Assembly (NCBI RefSeq): GCF_009769165.1 | Contig: NZ_CP043476.1 | Coordinates: 2,053,001-2,117,000 of the forward strand | Direction of reading: 5' to 3' | Origin: Xanthomonas hyacinthi | GTDB lineage: Bacteria > Pseudomonadota > Gammaproteobacteria > Xanthomonadales > Xanthomonadaceae | Length of the DNA stretch: 64,000 nt | Shown: positions 8,652-17,892 of the stretch, one piece after another | How the letters are laid out: each line of letters starts with the position of its first letter | Numbering within the stretch: the first letter of the stretch is position 1 | Translations under genes and position numbers: made by a program | The notes under the pieces: generated by a model | What the model was told of the DNA's origin: nothing | Databases searched by the model: none | Seen by the model: the letters and a program-made list of their open reading frames with translations, nothing else

Positions 8652-9575
8652 ATGCCACGCGACCCCAGCATCCATCTCATCGACACCGGCTTCCAGCGCG
8701 CGCAGTTCGATGCGGCCTACCTGATCGTGGAGAACGGGCGCGGCGCGTTCGTCGATTGCGGCACCAGCCACTCGCTGCCGGCAATGCTCGCCGCGCTCGA
8801 TGGCGCCGGCCTGGCGCCGGGCGACGTGGACTGGCTGATCCTGACCCACGTGCATCTGGACCACGCCGGTGGCGCCGGCGCGCTGCTGCAGCAGTTGCCG
8901 AACGCGCGCCTGCTGGTACATCCGCGCGGCGCGCCGCACATGATCGCTCCGGCGCGGCTGATCGCCGGCGCCACCGCGGTGTATGGCGAGGCCGAGATCG
9001 CGCGCAGCTACGGCACGATCCTGCCGGTGCCGGCCGAACGCGTCGTCGTCGCCGAGGACGGCCATCGGCTGTGGCTGGGCGAGCGCGAACTGCTGTGCAT
9101 CGATACGCCCGGCCACGCGCGCCATCATCTGTGCGTGTGGGACGCGCGCAGCCGTAGCTGGTTCAGCGGCGACACCTTTGGGCTGGCGTATCGCGAACTG
9201 GCCAGCGCACAGGGCGCGTTCGTGATCCCGACGTCCTCGCCGGTGCAGTTCGATCCGGAGGCGATGCGCGCCTCGATCCAGCGCATGCTCGGCTATGCGC
9301 CGGAAACGCTGTATCTGACCCACTACGGCCCGGTCGGCGCGGCGGATACGCTGGCGGCGGATCTGTTCGAACAACTCGATGCGATGGTGGCGATCGCGCG
9401 CGGTTGCGACGGTCGCTCCGATCGCCATCGCTGCCTGGTCGCGGCGTTGAGCGCGCTGTACCTGGAGCGCGCGCGGCTGCATGGCTGCCCGCTCGACGAT
9501 GCCGGCGTGGAGCGGGTGCTGCAGATGGATATCGAGCTCAATGCGCAGGGCCTGGCCTGCTGGCTGGATCGTTGA
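8652..9575 (+). CDS. MBL-fold metallo-hydrolase
   Basis: A 307-residue cytoplasmic metallo-beta-lactamase-fold enzyme. The metal motif THVHLDHAGG gives His66, His68, Asp70 and His71, and a further ligand lies in IDTPGHARHH. The region SWFSGDTFGLAYRE supplies the bridging Asp. A C-terminal helical extension of about 90 residues (from FDPEAMRASIQRMLGYAPE) is typical of a subgroup of single-domain hydrolases of unknown substrate. There is no signal peptide, so a beta-lactam role is unlikely. Confidence 0.85.
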   Translation: MPRDPSIHLIDTGFQRAQFDAAYLIVENGRGAFVDCGTSHSLPAMLAALDGAGLAPGDVDWLILTHVHLDHAGGAGALLQQLPNARLLVHPRGAPHMIAPARLIAGATAVYGEAEIARSYGTILPVPAERVVVAEDGHRLWLGERELLCIDTPGHARHHLCVWDARSRSWFSGDTFGLAYRELASAQGAFVIPTSSPVQFDPEAMRASIQRMLGYAPETLYLTHYGPVGAADTLAADLFEQLDAMVAIARGCDGRSDRHRCLVAALSALYLERARLHGCPLDDAGVERVLQMDIELNAQGLACWLDR

Positions 9576-9584
9576 GGGGCCGGG

Positions 9585-9606
9585 AATGGGGAATCGGGAA
9601 TCGGGA
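9585..9606. repeat. GGGAATCGG-type short tandem repeat
   Basis: Three copies of the GGGAATSGG-type unit directly after the MBL gene stop, same family as at 1807-1849. Confidence 0.6.
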
Positions 9607-9708
9607 AAAGCAGCTGTCTGCGCTTCTCGCGTCTCGATCCACCTCATTGCTGTTTCGTGACGGTGTCACGCTCTACACTGTGCGGCCAGGTTTTTTCAGG
9701 TCGTTGCC

Positions 9709-11373
9709 GTGAATCCGATGCGCATGTTGCTGTTGTCCGCCTGCCTGTTCATGGGGGGCGCCGCGCAGGCCGCCAACGAGGTGCTGCCCGGCGGCGGCAT
9801 CGATGCCGAGGCGCTGGAGCGGCATGTGCGCACGCTGGCCTCCGATGCGTTCGAGGGCCGTGCGCCGGCCACGCCCGGCGAGGACAAGACCATCGCCTAT
9901 CTCAGCGAGCAGTTCCGTCTGGCCGGCGTGCAGCCGGGCGGCGACAACGGCGGCTGGACCCAGGCGGTGCCGCTGGTGCGCGCGCAGGTGGACGGGCCGG
10001 TGACGGCGACGCTGCGCGTGGCCGGCGCGTCGCAGGCGCTGGTCAACGGCGAGGACGTGGTGCTGCAGAGCCTGCGCCCCGGCACCAAGGTGGCGCTGAA
10101 GGACGCGCCGCTGGTATTCGTCGGCTACGGCATCCATGCGCCCGAGCGCGGCTGGGACGACTACAAGGGCGTGGACCTGAAGGGCAAGATCGCGGTGATG
10201 CTGATCAACGACGCCGACTTCGAGACGCCGCAGCCCGGCGCCTTCGACGGCCGTGCGGTCACCTACTACGGGCGTTGGACCTACAAGTACGAGGAAGCCG
10301 CGCGGCAGGGCGCGGCCGGCGTGCTGATCGTGCACGAGACCGCGCCGGCGGCGTACGACTGGGCCACGGTGAAGAGTTCCGGGCTGTCGCCGCTGTTCGA
10401 CATCGAGCGCAGCGACGCGCAGGCGCGCGCGCAGCACGTGCCGGTGCGCGGCTGGATGCAGCGCGCGCTGGCGGTGTCGCTGTTCCAGCGCGCCGGGCTG
10501 GATTTCGAGGCGGAGAAGAAGCGCGCGCAGCGTGCCGACTTCCGCCCGCAGGCGCTGGGCGATGCGACGTTGTCGGTGCGCTTCGCGCTCAAGCGCGAGC
10601 GCGTGGTCACCCACAACGTGGTCGCCAAGCTGGAAGGCGCCACGCATCCCGAGGAGACCGTCATCTACTCGGCGCATTGGGACGCGTTCGGCATCGGCGC
10701 GGCCGACGCCAGCGGCGACCGCATCCGCCGCGGCGCGATCGACAACGCCACCGGCGTGGCCAGCGTGCTGGAGCTGGCGCGGGTGTTCGCGGCCGGGCCG
10801 CGGCCGCAGCGCACGCTATACTTCATCGCGCTCACCGCCGAGGAGAAGGGCCTGCTCGGCGCGACCTATTACGCCGCGCATCCGCTGGCGCCGCTGGCGA
10901 CCACCGTGGCGGTGATCAACAGCGAGATGTTCAGCCCCGACGGCGCCACCCGCGACATCGCCTCGTGGGGCCGCGGGCGGGTGTCGCTGGAACGCGACCT
11001 GGCCGCGGCGGCGCAGGCGCGCGGCCGCGCCTATTCGCCGGATCCGAACCTGGAGGCGGGGTTCTTCTATCGTGCCGACCACTTCGCCTTCGCCCGCGCC
11101 GGGGTGCCGGCGATCACCGTCGGGCCGGGCTTGGACAAGCGCGACGGCGGCGTGGCTGCGGGCAAGGCGATCCGCGACCGCTATTTCGCCGACTGCTACC
11201 ACCAGCCCTGCGATCGCTGGAGCGCCTCCTGGGATCCGGCCGGGCATGCGGCCGACACGCTGCTGCTGTACGCCCTGGGCCAGCGCCTGGCCGACAGCCG
11301 CGAGTGGCCGCGCTGGGACGAGGGTTCGGAGTTCAAGCCGGCGCGCGATGCGAGCGAGGCGGCGCGGCGCTGA
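9709..11373 (+). CDS. M28-family exported metallopeptidase with PA domain
   Basis: A 554-residue secreted zinc aminopeptidase-type enzyme. It has a signal peptide (MRMLLLSACLFMGGAAQA), a PA-like insert (about residues 110-290) and an M28 catalytic domain from about residue 300. Zinc motifs: YSAHWDAFG (His about 323), IDNATGVAS and LTAEEKGLLG. The stretch SPDPNLEAGFFYRADHFAFARAGVPA matches the final ligand region. The start is either the GTG at 9709 (AGG 8 bases upstream) or the ATG at 9718; the signal peptide is complete either way. Likely periplasmic or secreted peptide turnover; substrate unknown. Confidence 0.9.
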   Translation: MNPMRMLLLSACLFMGGAAQAANEVLPGGGIDAEALERHVRTLASDAFEGRAPATPGEDKTIAYLSEQFRLAGVQPGGDNGGWTQAVPLVRAQVDGPVTATLRVAGASQALVNGEDVVLQSLRPGTKVALKDAPLVFVGYGIHAPERGWDDYKGVDLKGKIAVMLINDADFETPQPGAFDGRAVTYYGRWTYKYEEAARQGAAGVLIVHETAPAAYDWATVKSSGLSPLFDIERSDAQARAQHVPVRGWMQRALAVSLFQRAGLDFEAEKKRAQRADFRPQALGDATLSVRFALKRERVVTHNVVAKLEGATHPEETVIYSAHWDAFGIGAADASGDRIRRGAIDNATGVASVLELARVFAAGPRPQRTLYFIALTAEEKGLLGATYYAAHPLAPLATTVAVINSEMFSPDGATRDIASWGRGRVSLERDLAAAAQARGRAYSPDPNLEAGFFYRADHFAFARAGVPAITVGPGLDKRDGGVAAGKAIRDRYFADCYHQPCDRWSASWDPAGHAADTLLLYALGQRLADSREWPRWDEGSEFKPARDASEAARR

Positions 11374-11762
11374 GGGCAGGGCGGTCGCTGTCGCACCGTC
11401 TTGAGTTGCTTCTGGAAGGGAGGGCCGAGGCGGCCCCGCTGGAGGGGCTGTTGGGGCTTCGGGCGACCTCGCGCCATGGTCGCCGCCGGTTCCGAAGCCA
11501 CGCAGCAGGCAGTATCGCCAGCGCTTCAGCGCGGCTGCGGGTCTTGCTGCTCCCCTCTGCGCGATGGCGGCTGCCTGCCGGAGACGGCCAACCGTTCCCC
11601 GCGGCTGCAGCCGGTATCTGCAGTGAAGAGGCAGCACGCGCGCTACGCGGGTCCTCCGTTGAAGCGGCCCGGGGCAACCGCCCCGGACGTTCAGCTGAAG
11701 CATGCGGCGCGATCGGCGCGCGCTGTCATCGCGCGCAGGCGCATGGGCGGTATGCTGTGCGC
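11374..11762. other. Intergenic stretch without recognisable gene
   Basis: About 390 bases between the M28 peptidase and the YgjP-type gene. ORFs through it have no family character, and I see no repeat, RNA gene or clear promoter. The closing segment just before 11763 may hold the promoter of the next gene. Confidence 0.5.
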
Positions 11763-12542
11763 ATGCCCGATTTCCTCCGTCGCCTGCTCGCGCCGCCCGC
11801 CGCGGCCGTCGAACGCGACCTCGTCCGCCTGCGGCTGGACGAGCGCGAGATCGAGGTGTTGCGCGTGCGCGACCCGCGCGCGCGGCGGATCAAGCTCAGC
11901 GTCGACGAACGCGGCGCGCGCCTGACCCTGCCGCTGCGCGCCAGCCTGGTGGCCGGCGAGCGCTTCCTGCTCGAGCACCGGCACTGGCTCGGCGAGCAGC
12001 TGGCGCGCTACCAGGACGAAGACGACGAACCCGGCCTGCAGCGCGGCGTGCCCGGCTGGCTGCCGCTGCGCGGCGAACGCCTGCCGCTGCGCTGGAGCGA
12101 GGGCCGCTATGCGCGGCTGCAGGTCGATGCCGACGGCGCGCAGCTGCAGTTGCCGGCGCGCGCCGGCGATGCGGCGATCGCGCGCGCGCTGCGCGAGTTC
12201 TACGAGGCGCAGGCGCGCGCCGACGTCGGCCGCTGGCTGCCCAAGTACCTGCCGTCGCTGCCGCGCGCGCCGGCGCGGGTGCGGCTGAAGGTGATGTCCT
12301 CGCAATGGGGCTCGCTGGCGCCGGACGGCTCGCTGGCGCTGGATCTGGCGCTGGTGCTGGGGCGGCCGTCGGCATTCGAGTACGTGCTGGTCCACGAGCT
12401 GTGCCATCTGCTCCAGGCCAACCACTCGCCGGCGTTCTGGCGCGAAGTGGAAGCGCGGTTCCCGGCCTGGCCTGCCGAGCGCGACTATTTCCATGCACAG
12501 GGACGGCGCCTGAAAGCGCAGTTGCGGCGGCTGTTGAGCTAG
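11763..12542 (+). CDS. YgjP-type (M48-like, former DUF45) metallopeptidase
   Basis: A 259-residue cytoplasmic protein. The zinc motif is VLVHELCHLLQANHSPAFW, giving His211, Glu212 and His215, with the downstream WREVEARFP element. The preceding SSQWGSLAPDGSLALDLALV strand-turn is the other hallmark of the YgjP/SprT-like family. The N-terminal 90 residues carry the typical RRIKLSVDERGARLTLP segment. The ATG at 11763 is chosen because the family N-terminus begins close to it. Substrate unknown. Confidence 0.88.
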   Translation: MPDFLRRLLAPPAAAVERDLVRLRLDEREIEVLRVRDPRARRIKLSVDERGARLTLPLRASLVAGERFLLEHRHWLGEQLARYQDEDDEPGLQRGVPGWLPLRGERLPLRWSEGRYARLQVDADGAQLQLPARAGDAAIARALREFYEAQARADVGRWLPKYLPSLPRAPARVRLKVMSSQWGSLAPDGSLALDLALVLGRPSAFEYVLVHELCHLLQANHSPAFWREVEARFPAWPAERDYFHAQGRRLKAQLRRLLS

Positions 12543-12983
12543 GGCGTGTCATCCATCTCCCGCGCGCGGCAACGAAGGGCGAGGACCTGGACCTGCGTCC
12601 CTGCCCGTACGCCGAGCCGGCCCAGGGCACGCACAAGCGCGGCCTTGCGGGATGGTCCGGCAGGCCTGTTCGGATATGGATGAGCGCCTCAAGGCGCGTT
12701 GCGCCGCGGCGATGGGTCGGACGGAACACGCAACCGATCGGCGGGTTCGCCTCAGCGCTGCGGCAGAAGAGCTCCATGCGCAGCGCTCGGCAGGCCCCCT
12801 CTCCCCGCCTACCTCACACCTGGCACGACCTCCGGCGCCAGCGAACGATCCGGTCCTTGCGGCACTACGCCGGCATGTCAGGACGCCGGGATCGGGCCGC
12901 GAACGCAAGACGTATCGCGTCTATGCCTGTTGTCGGCAGGCGTGCTGCGAACTTTAGCGAAATTCTGTCTGCACACACAAGCT
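12543..12983. other. Intergenic stretch without recognisable gene
   Basis: About 440 bases between two convergent genes. Several short ORFs cross it on both strands, but none has a plausible ribosome binding site together with a recognisable product. No RNA gene or large repeat is evident. Confidence 0.5.
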
Positions 12984-13826
12984 TCACAGGAACTCGTGTA
13001 ACAGCGCCGCCACCGCAGCCGGCTGCTCCATGTGCAGGTGATGGCTGCCCGGCAACACGTGCACGCGGCCGTGGCGCAGCCGCGCCGCACGCTGGCGCCG
13101 CAGCGGCTCGGGGAAATACGGCTGCGCCGGGTCGGCGTAGATCACCCGCGCCGGGCACTCGATGCCGGCCAGCAGCGCCTGCACCTGCGCCTCGCTCAGC
13201 CGCACCGCGGTGGGCAGGGTCAGGCGCCGGTCGCTGCGCCAGACATGGCCGCCCTCCACCGGCATGACTCCGCGTTCCACCAGCAGCCGCGCCGCCGGCT
13301 CGCTGAGCTGGTTGGCCAGCATCCGCGCGCGCACCGGCGCGGCCAGGTCGGGAAACACGCGCAGCGGCGTGGCGTTGGCGCGGCGGGTCGCGGCGACGCT
13401 GTCGCGCAAGCGTTCCAGGGTGCCCTCGACGGTCTCGGCGAGGCCGCCGAGCATTTCGATCGCGACCAGCTTCTCCACCCGCTGCGGCACCGCCGCGGCC
13501 AGGGTGCTGGCGATCGCCGCGCCCATCGAGTGGCCGATCACCGCGAAGCGCTCCCAGCCCAGCGCATCGGCCGCGTCCAGCAGCGGATGCAGCGCGCCGG
13601 TCAGCAGGTAGTCGGCGGCGGCCGGCAACGCGTCGCTGTGGCCGTGGCCGGGCAGATCCAGCATCACCAGGTCCAGCTGCGGCAGCTGCGCGCTCAGCGG
13701 CACGAAGCTGGCGGCGTTGTCCAGCCAGCCGTGCAGGGCCAACACCTTGGGGCCGTGCGGATCGCCGCTGCGCAGCCCGGCCAGCCTGCCCACCCGCGAC
13801 GGGCAGGCGAATTCGCGCAGGCTCAT
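12984..13826 (-). CDS. Alpha/beta hydrolase
   Basis: A 280-residue alpha/beta-hydrolase-fold enzyme. The oxyanion-hole segment [13 protein letters not shown] is followed by the strand [12 protein letters not shown], and the nucleophile elbow IGHSMGA gives Ser100. The acid is expected near VIYADPAQ and the His is likely in [11 protein letters not shown] (about residues 264-270). The start overlaps the hemH stop by 4 bases (13823-13826), so it is translationally coupled to ferrochelatase. This pairing suggests a shared promoter, but no functional link to haem is evident. Substrate unknown; esterase or C-C hydrolase possible. Confidence 0.87.
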   Translation of the reverse strand: MSLREFACPSRVGRLAGLRSGDPHGPKVLALHGWLDNAASFVPLSAQLPQLDLVMLDLPGHGHSDALPAAADYLLTGALHPLLDAADALGWERFAVIGHSMGAAIASTLAAAVPQRVEKLVAIEMLGGLAETVEGTLERLRDSVAATRRANATPLRVFPDLAAPVRARMLANQLSEPAARLLVERGVMPVEGGHVWRSDRRLTLPTAVRLSEAQVQALLAGIECPARVIYADPAQPYFPEPLRRQRAARLRHGRVHVLPGSHHLHMEQPAAVAALLHEFL

Positions 13827-14782
13827 GCGGTGCGGGCGGCCAGCTGCGCCAGCGCGCGCGCGTGCGCCGGCGCGTCGTTGAGGCAGGGGATGTAGCGCAC
13901 CTGCATGCCGCGCGCGGCGCAGGTCTCGATGAAACCCATCGCCACTTCTTCCAGCGTTTCCAGGCAGTCGGTGGCGAAGCCGGGGCAGATCACATCGACC
14001 CGCTTGCGGCCCTGCGCCGCCAATTCCCACAGGCTCGGCTCGGCGTAGGGCTGCAACCAGCGCTCGGCGCCGAAGCGCGACTGGTAGCCGAGCTGCCATT
14101 CGCCGGCGCCCAGCCCCAGCGCCGCAGCGATCGCCTGCGCGCTGGCCTCGCAGCGCTGCGGGTACGGATCGCCGTTGTTGGCCACGCGCTGCGGCAGGCC
14201 ATGGAAGGAGAAGAACAGGGTCTCGCCGCGGCCGTGCTGCGCCCAATGCGCGCGCACGCTGTCGGCCACCGCCGCGACCCAGGCCGGGTCGGTCGGATAG
14301 TCCTCGATCAGGGTCACCGGCAGCTGCGGGTTGCGCGCCTGCCAGGCCTGCACCACGTCCTCGATCGAGGCGGTGGTGGTGGTCGAATACTGCGGGTACA
14401 GCGGCAGCACCACGATCCGGCGCACGCCGCCATCGCGCAGCGCGTCCAGTGCCGGCGCCAGCGCCGGCGTGCCGTAGCGCATCGCCCAGGCCACGCGCTG
14501 GCCGGGCAGTTCGCGCTGCATGCCCTCGGCCAGGCGCCGCGTGTACACCGCCAGCGGCGAGCCTTCCGGCAGCCACACCAGCGCGTATTTCTGCGCCGAA
14601 CGCGGCGAGCGCCGCGGCAGGATCACCCAGTTCAGCAGCGGCCACCAGAACAGCCTGGGAATGGCGACCACGCGTTTGTCGCCGAGAAATTCGGCCAGGT
14701 AGCGGGCGACCGCAGGCGCGGTCGGCGCCTCGGGCGTGCCTAGATTCACCACCAGCACGGCGGTATCGGGTGCGTCGGACAT
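13823..14782 (-). CDS. hemH: Ferrochelatase
   Basis: Inserts Fe(II) into protoporphyrin IX, the last step of protohaem synthesis. The 319-residue protein opens with [28 protein letters not shown], diagnostic for HemH. Further hallmarks are [25 protein letters not shown] with the metal-binding His, and [15 protein letters not shown], which carries the conserved ETLEE acid. The length agrees with proteobacterial enzymes. It heads a two-gene operon with the downstream alpha/beta hydrolase. Confidence 0.96.
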   Translation of the reverse strand: MSDAPDTAVLVVNLGTPEAPTAPAVARYLAEFLGDKRVVAIPRLFWWPLLNWVILPRRSPRSAQKYALVWLPEGSPLAVYTRRLAEGMQRELPGQRVAWAMRYGTPALAPALDALRDGGVRRIVVLPLYPQYSTTTTASIEDVVQAWQARNPQLPVTLIEDYPTDPAWVAAVADSVRAHWAQHGRGETLFFSFHGLPQRVANNGDPYPQRCEASAQAIAAALGLGAGEWQLGYQSRFGAERWLQPYAEPSLWELAAQGRKRVDVICPGFATDCLETLEEVAMGFIETCAARGMQVRYIPCLNDAPAHARALAQLAARTA

Positions 14783-14875
14783 GCGTGCATTGTGGCAGAG
14801 GCGCCCGCCGCGCGTGGACCGGCCAGCTTTTCATGGACATCCGGGAGCCATAATTCAGCAATGGCCGAGGTGTTT

Positions 14876-14985
14876 ATGAGCAGCTACTGCAGGCGGTACA
14901 CGGATGAGTTCCGGGCCGTGGCGGTGAAGCGGGTGATCGAGCGTGGCTTCACGGTCGTGGACGCGGCCTCGCGCGTCGGGATCCT
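14876..14985 (+). pseudogene. Fragment of IS3-family OrfA transposase
   Basis: The reading frame from the ATG at 14876 encodes YTDEFRAVAVKRVIERGFTV and then VDAASRVGI, the N-terminal helix-turn-helix start of IS3-family OrfA proteins. Similarity stops near 14985, where the frame continues into unrelated sequence and ends at 15058. Only about 36 of the usual 90-100 residues remain, with no OrfB and no visible terminal repeats. It marks the left edge of the accessory island. Confidence 0.7.
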
Positions 14986-15047
14986 CCGGACCTACGAGGA
15001 CTGGCCGTTCCCGGCGGCGGGGATGGACCTGTCCTCGCGGAGATGTT

Positions 15048-15458
15048 CTACAACCTGATCCGCGAAAAAGGGGCCGGGCGGCGAAAAAGGGGCCCCGAAA
15101 AAGGGGCCCGAAAAAGGGGCCGGAGGAAATATGCGGTTGAAGTGGATATTTCCTCTGGCCCCTTTGATGCATTGGCGGTGCGGGCGGCCAGCATCGCGGC
15201 GGCGACCTTGCGGACGCCCTCGCTCATCTGCTGTCCGTTCATGTACTTGCGCAGGTCGCCCATGCGGTAGCGGATCAGCTTCGGTCCGACGCGGACGTAC
15301 TTTGGGCCGCCTCCATGGCAGCGATACCACGCCAACGTGGCGCGCTTGAGCCGCAGGGTTGCCGCGGCCTCCTCGGGCTTGACCATCACCTCGTCGGGCA
15401 GTGCGTGCAGTTCGGCCAGCTCCTCGGGGGTGAGCTTCTTGAGTTCGGGGGTAGTCAC
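15048..15458 (-). CDS. AlpA-like helix-turn-helix DNA-binding protein with a repeat-derived C-terminus
   Basis: 136 residues. Residues about 25-75 form an excisionase/AlpA-like winged helix: VMVKPEEAAATLRLKRATLAWYR, then GGPKYVRVGPKLIRYRMGDL, which is the binding wing. Such proteins are typical of prophages and integrative elements. From about residue 100 the frame enters the GAAAAAGGGGCC repeat block, so the last 30-odd residues (with RPLFRAPFSGPLFRR) are encoded by repeat DNA. The natural C-terminus has probably been lost. No integrase is left nearby. Confidence 0.65.
   Translation of the reverse strand: MTTPELKKLTPEELAELHALPDEVMVKPEEAAATLRLKRATLAWYRCHGGGPKYVRVGPKLIRYRMGDLRKYMNGQQMSEGVRKVAAAMLAARTANASKGPEEISTSTAYFLRPLFRAPFSGPLFRRPAPFSRIRL
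15064..15165. repeat. GAAAAAGGGGCC tandem copies ending in an imperfect palindrome
   Basis: Four copies of GAAAAAGGGGCC start at 15064, 15083, 15097 and 15110. The last one extends into an inverted repeat: arm 15111-15132 and arm 15146-15165 are reverse complements except for one mismatch, with a 13-base loop. The stem reads AAAGGGGCCRGAGGAAATAT. The block lies inside the 3' end of the AlpA-like frame. Confidence 0.85.
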
Positions 15459-15737
15459 AGGCGTGCTCCATCTCCAGCATTCCCGCGGCGGCGGAATGGC
15501 GCCGGGGGACTGGGCCTGCTGTGCGTCGCAGAGATGGGCTGCTCAGTTCGTCATGCTGGGCTGGCCTCGGCTGTTCTTGCCACCGAAAGCACTTCTGATC
15601 GCCATAGCCATTGCCGACGATCCTCGGGCTGATCGCCAACCCGATTAGTTCACATAGTACCGGCCTGACTCGCGTGCCGACACCAACATTCCCGATCATC
15701 CGTCAAAGGTGACCGAGAACGTCATTGGAAGCAGAAA

Positions 15738-16169
15738 CTACCGTGTGCAGTAGTAGGGATAAACGGGAAACGATAGCGAGCGAGCAGGGTCAACTGCGAT
15801 GACCTCCGCATCACCAAATGCTGCATAGGCAACGCTTGCCCGTAAGGTCTGGCCTGGCTCCAAGCGAACCTCACCACATCCTCCGGGGCAGTATGCCGTC
15901 ATAGCTGCTTTCGGATGCAGAGGGCCGGTGGTCGTGGTCAAGACTGCCCCTTCGTACCCCATCGGAAATGTGCCGTCTTCGGCAGGCCAGCTTTCCTTCG
16001 AAAGGCATAAAGGCGCGCCGACGGCAGACGTTAGGGCTACGTCGTATCGCTTTTCCGTCGGGTTATCAACCACCGAAACACTGAAATCCTGAGGTTCCGC
16101 GCGTCGAAATGGGCTAGCACAGGCAGCTATCACCATGCACAGCAAGGCGACAGCCAGAAACCTGCTCAT
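15738..16169 (-). CDS. Small lipoprotein of unknown function, possible immunity partner
   Basis: 143 residues with signal peptide and lipobox (MSRFLAVALLCMVIAACAS; Cys17). The mature part is beta-rich, with strand-like segments FSVSVVDNPTEKRYDVALTS and LRASVAYAAFGDAEVIAV, and ends in YPYYCTR. I do not recognise a family. Its start overlaps the stop of the secreted zincin gene by 4 bases, making a tightly coupled pair. An envelope lipoprotein coupled to a secreted hydrolase would suit an immunity protein, but that is inference. Base composition is lower in GC than the flanking core genes. Confidence 0.7.
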   Translation of the reverse strand: MSRFLAVALLCMVIAACASPFRRAEPQDFSVSVVDNPTEKRYDVALTSAVGAPLCLSKESWPAEDGTFPMGYEGAVLTTTTGPLHPKAAMTAYCPGGCGEVRLEPGQTLRASVAYAAFGDAEVIAVDPARSLSFPVYPYYCTR

Positions 16170-16918
16170 CGAGCTTGGTCCATGATGTGGTCAGGATTGA
16201 TAAGGCGCTGCTGGCTGGGCAGCGTCTTGAAGATGTTTTGTTGCTGAGGGGTCCCGTACTTGTATGCCGTGTCGCCATTGAAGAACTGGTCTTTATGCCC
16301 CAGCACGGCATGCCCGGTTTCGTGACCCGCTCCCCAAGCTAACCTCGACGGATCATTGAAACTCGCATGCGTAGTATTGACGATGACCATTTTCGGCCCG
16401 GTGGTAGGCACCCCCGCCAAGGTATCTCCACCGGCACCATACGTGGCGTTGATTTGCGCGCCCGTCATGCCATTAGCTGGAATGGCTCCTGCACTGGTAT
16501 CCCGCAATGCCGCAGCCATAGAACTCATGTCTGAGGCAGCCTTGGCCATATTCCCTGGCGTAGCTGAGCCAGCACCGAAGTTGCGCTCGAATGCCTTCTC
16601 GGCGCGCTGGAGCGCTTTGCCGCCTTCGGCCATCGCGCCGGTGATCTTGCCCGCGGCCTTCTCCAGGCTGCCGGCGGCGCTCTGCTGGGCGCGGTCGAAC
16701 TGCTTCCACTGCCTGTCCGTCCAACCGGTGCCACGCGACAGGCGTCCGTCTGGATCGGTGAAACGGTAGGGATTGTTGTTTCCATACCAGTAGCGGTTGT
16801 AGTTGGCGCCCGTGTTCGGGTCGGCCTGGACGGGGTCGGTTGAAACGAATCGCGCGGACGCGTTGAAGGCAATGGCGCACAGCGCCACGGTCAACAGTCC
16901 TGGAATGGTAATGCGCAT
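16166..16918 (-). CDS. Secreted zincin-like protein with RHS-type N-terminal segment
   Basis: 250 residues. A signal peptide (MRITIPGLLTVALCAIAFNASA) is followed directly by the end of an RHS-repeat core: RFVSTDPVQADPN and then YWYGNNNPYRFTDPDGR (about residues 23-59). An Ala/Gly-rich helical linker (about 70-170) leads to a C-terminal metallopeptidase-like module with GAGHETGHAVLGH, giving His199, Glu200 and His203. RHS cores usually precede variable toxin domains and are thousands of residues long; here only the last 40 remain behind a Sec signal. The start overlaps the upstream stop (TGATG). Toxin activity is inferred. Confidence 0.75.
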   Translation of the reverse strand: MRITIPGLLTVALCAIAFNASARFVSTDPVQADPNTGANYNRYWYGNNNPYRFTDPDGRLSRGTGWTDRQWKQFDRAQQSAAGSLEKAAGKITGAMAEGGKALQRAEKAFERNFGAGSATPGNMAKAASDMSSMAAALRDTSAGAIPANGMTGAQINATYGAGGDTLAGVPTTGPKMVIVNTTHASFNDPSRLAWGAGHETGHAVLGHKDQFFNGDTAYKYGTPQQQNIFKTLPSQQRLINPDHIMDQAR

Positions 16919-17891
16919 CACTGCTCCCTTTTCGCGCGTTCGCGCTGGATGGATTGTAGGTAGCTGGCTTCCTGCTCCGGCGTTTTTTGCGTCCAGCCGA
17001 GCGATTCGGCCTTGGCGAACCACGCCAGGTTCTCGTTGCTCAAGCGGCGGTAATCCTCGTGAAGCTCAGGAGGCACGTCCGCCGGGTTGGGATACTTCGC
17101 TTTGTAGCGGTGCTGAATCTGGAGGTAGTAGGCGTTTGCCTTCCAAATCATAGCCACCGAGTCTTTGGGGTTGGATGCCAGCGCCAGGTCGGCCACCGCC
17201 ATCAATGATTCGGCATCTTGTTTGGCGCCGTAGTGCTCCATCAACGAACTGGCGATGACGCCCACAGCCTCGTGGGGCAGCAGCGGGTGAAGGTAAAGCC
17301 CGTTATCCATCGCCTGCTCGGTGATGCCTGTTTCGCGTTCGTAGCTGGAATCCCATTTGAAGCCTCCGGCGGTGGCTTCCACGTTCACCCACGCCTGCTG
17401 CTCGTCGTCGGCGAACTTCACGAGCACGTGGTTGGGCGCGGTGGCCAACGCGACAGGCAAGCCCAGCCTCTGGCCCAGGATTGCAAAGAGAATGGGCATT
17501 GAAACGCAGTTGCCCTTGCGCGTGGCCAAATAGGTGACCAATTGCTTGTTCTTCGGATTCTTGCCCAACGGGTCCGACAAGTCGTAGGTGAACGGCCTGG
17601 CCCTGGTTCCACTCGCCTGGCACGTAGAGCGTCTTGAGCAACGCGTCGAGAACTTGGCGCGCCGTCGGGTTGGCGGGCACCTCGCCGCGCACAGCGCGTT
17701 CCCAGTCGTCGAGCTGCCAGCGCACGGCCGCGGTGTCGGTGGACGGGTCGATGATGCGGTCCACTGCCAGCTTGGCGGCGGCGTAATCGACGCGATCGTC
17801 GGGGAGTTGGAACGGGGCACGCAACGGTGAGAGGTCAGAGGCGGCCAACGAAAGCGGGGCCAGGACGAATAACCACGCGCCCCAAGCCCAT
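16918..17891 (-). pseudogene. Transglutaminase-like/TPR protein, frameshifted
   Basis: The intact part (from about 17597 to 16918) encodes a SirB1/transglutaminase-like core, KGNCVSMPILFAILGQRLGL and PNHVLVKF with candidate Cys and His, followed by helical repeat-like sequence to the end. Upstream coding potential shifts frame twice. One extra base near 17597 separates VPGEWNQGQ from PFTYDLSDPLG. One extra G in a GGGG run near 17881 separates an ATG at 17891 (MGLG) from AWLFVLAPLSLAAS, a good signal peptide. Repairing both gives one exported protein of about 320 residues. True pseudogene or assembly error cannot be told apart. Confidence 0.7.
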
Positions 17892-17892
17892 T

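Noticed and set aside
12652..13001. Two overlapping plus-strand ORFs of about 100 codons after the YgjP-type gene
   Set aside because: Neither has a recognisable domain or ribosome binding site, and they overlap each other in different frames.
14992..15699. 235-codon minus-strand ORF over the AlpA-like gene
   Set aside because: It is out of frame with the recognisable helix-turn-helix and is rich in Arg/Pro, as expected for a shadow.
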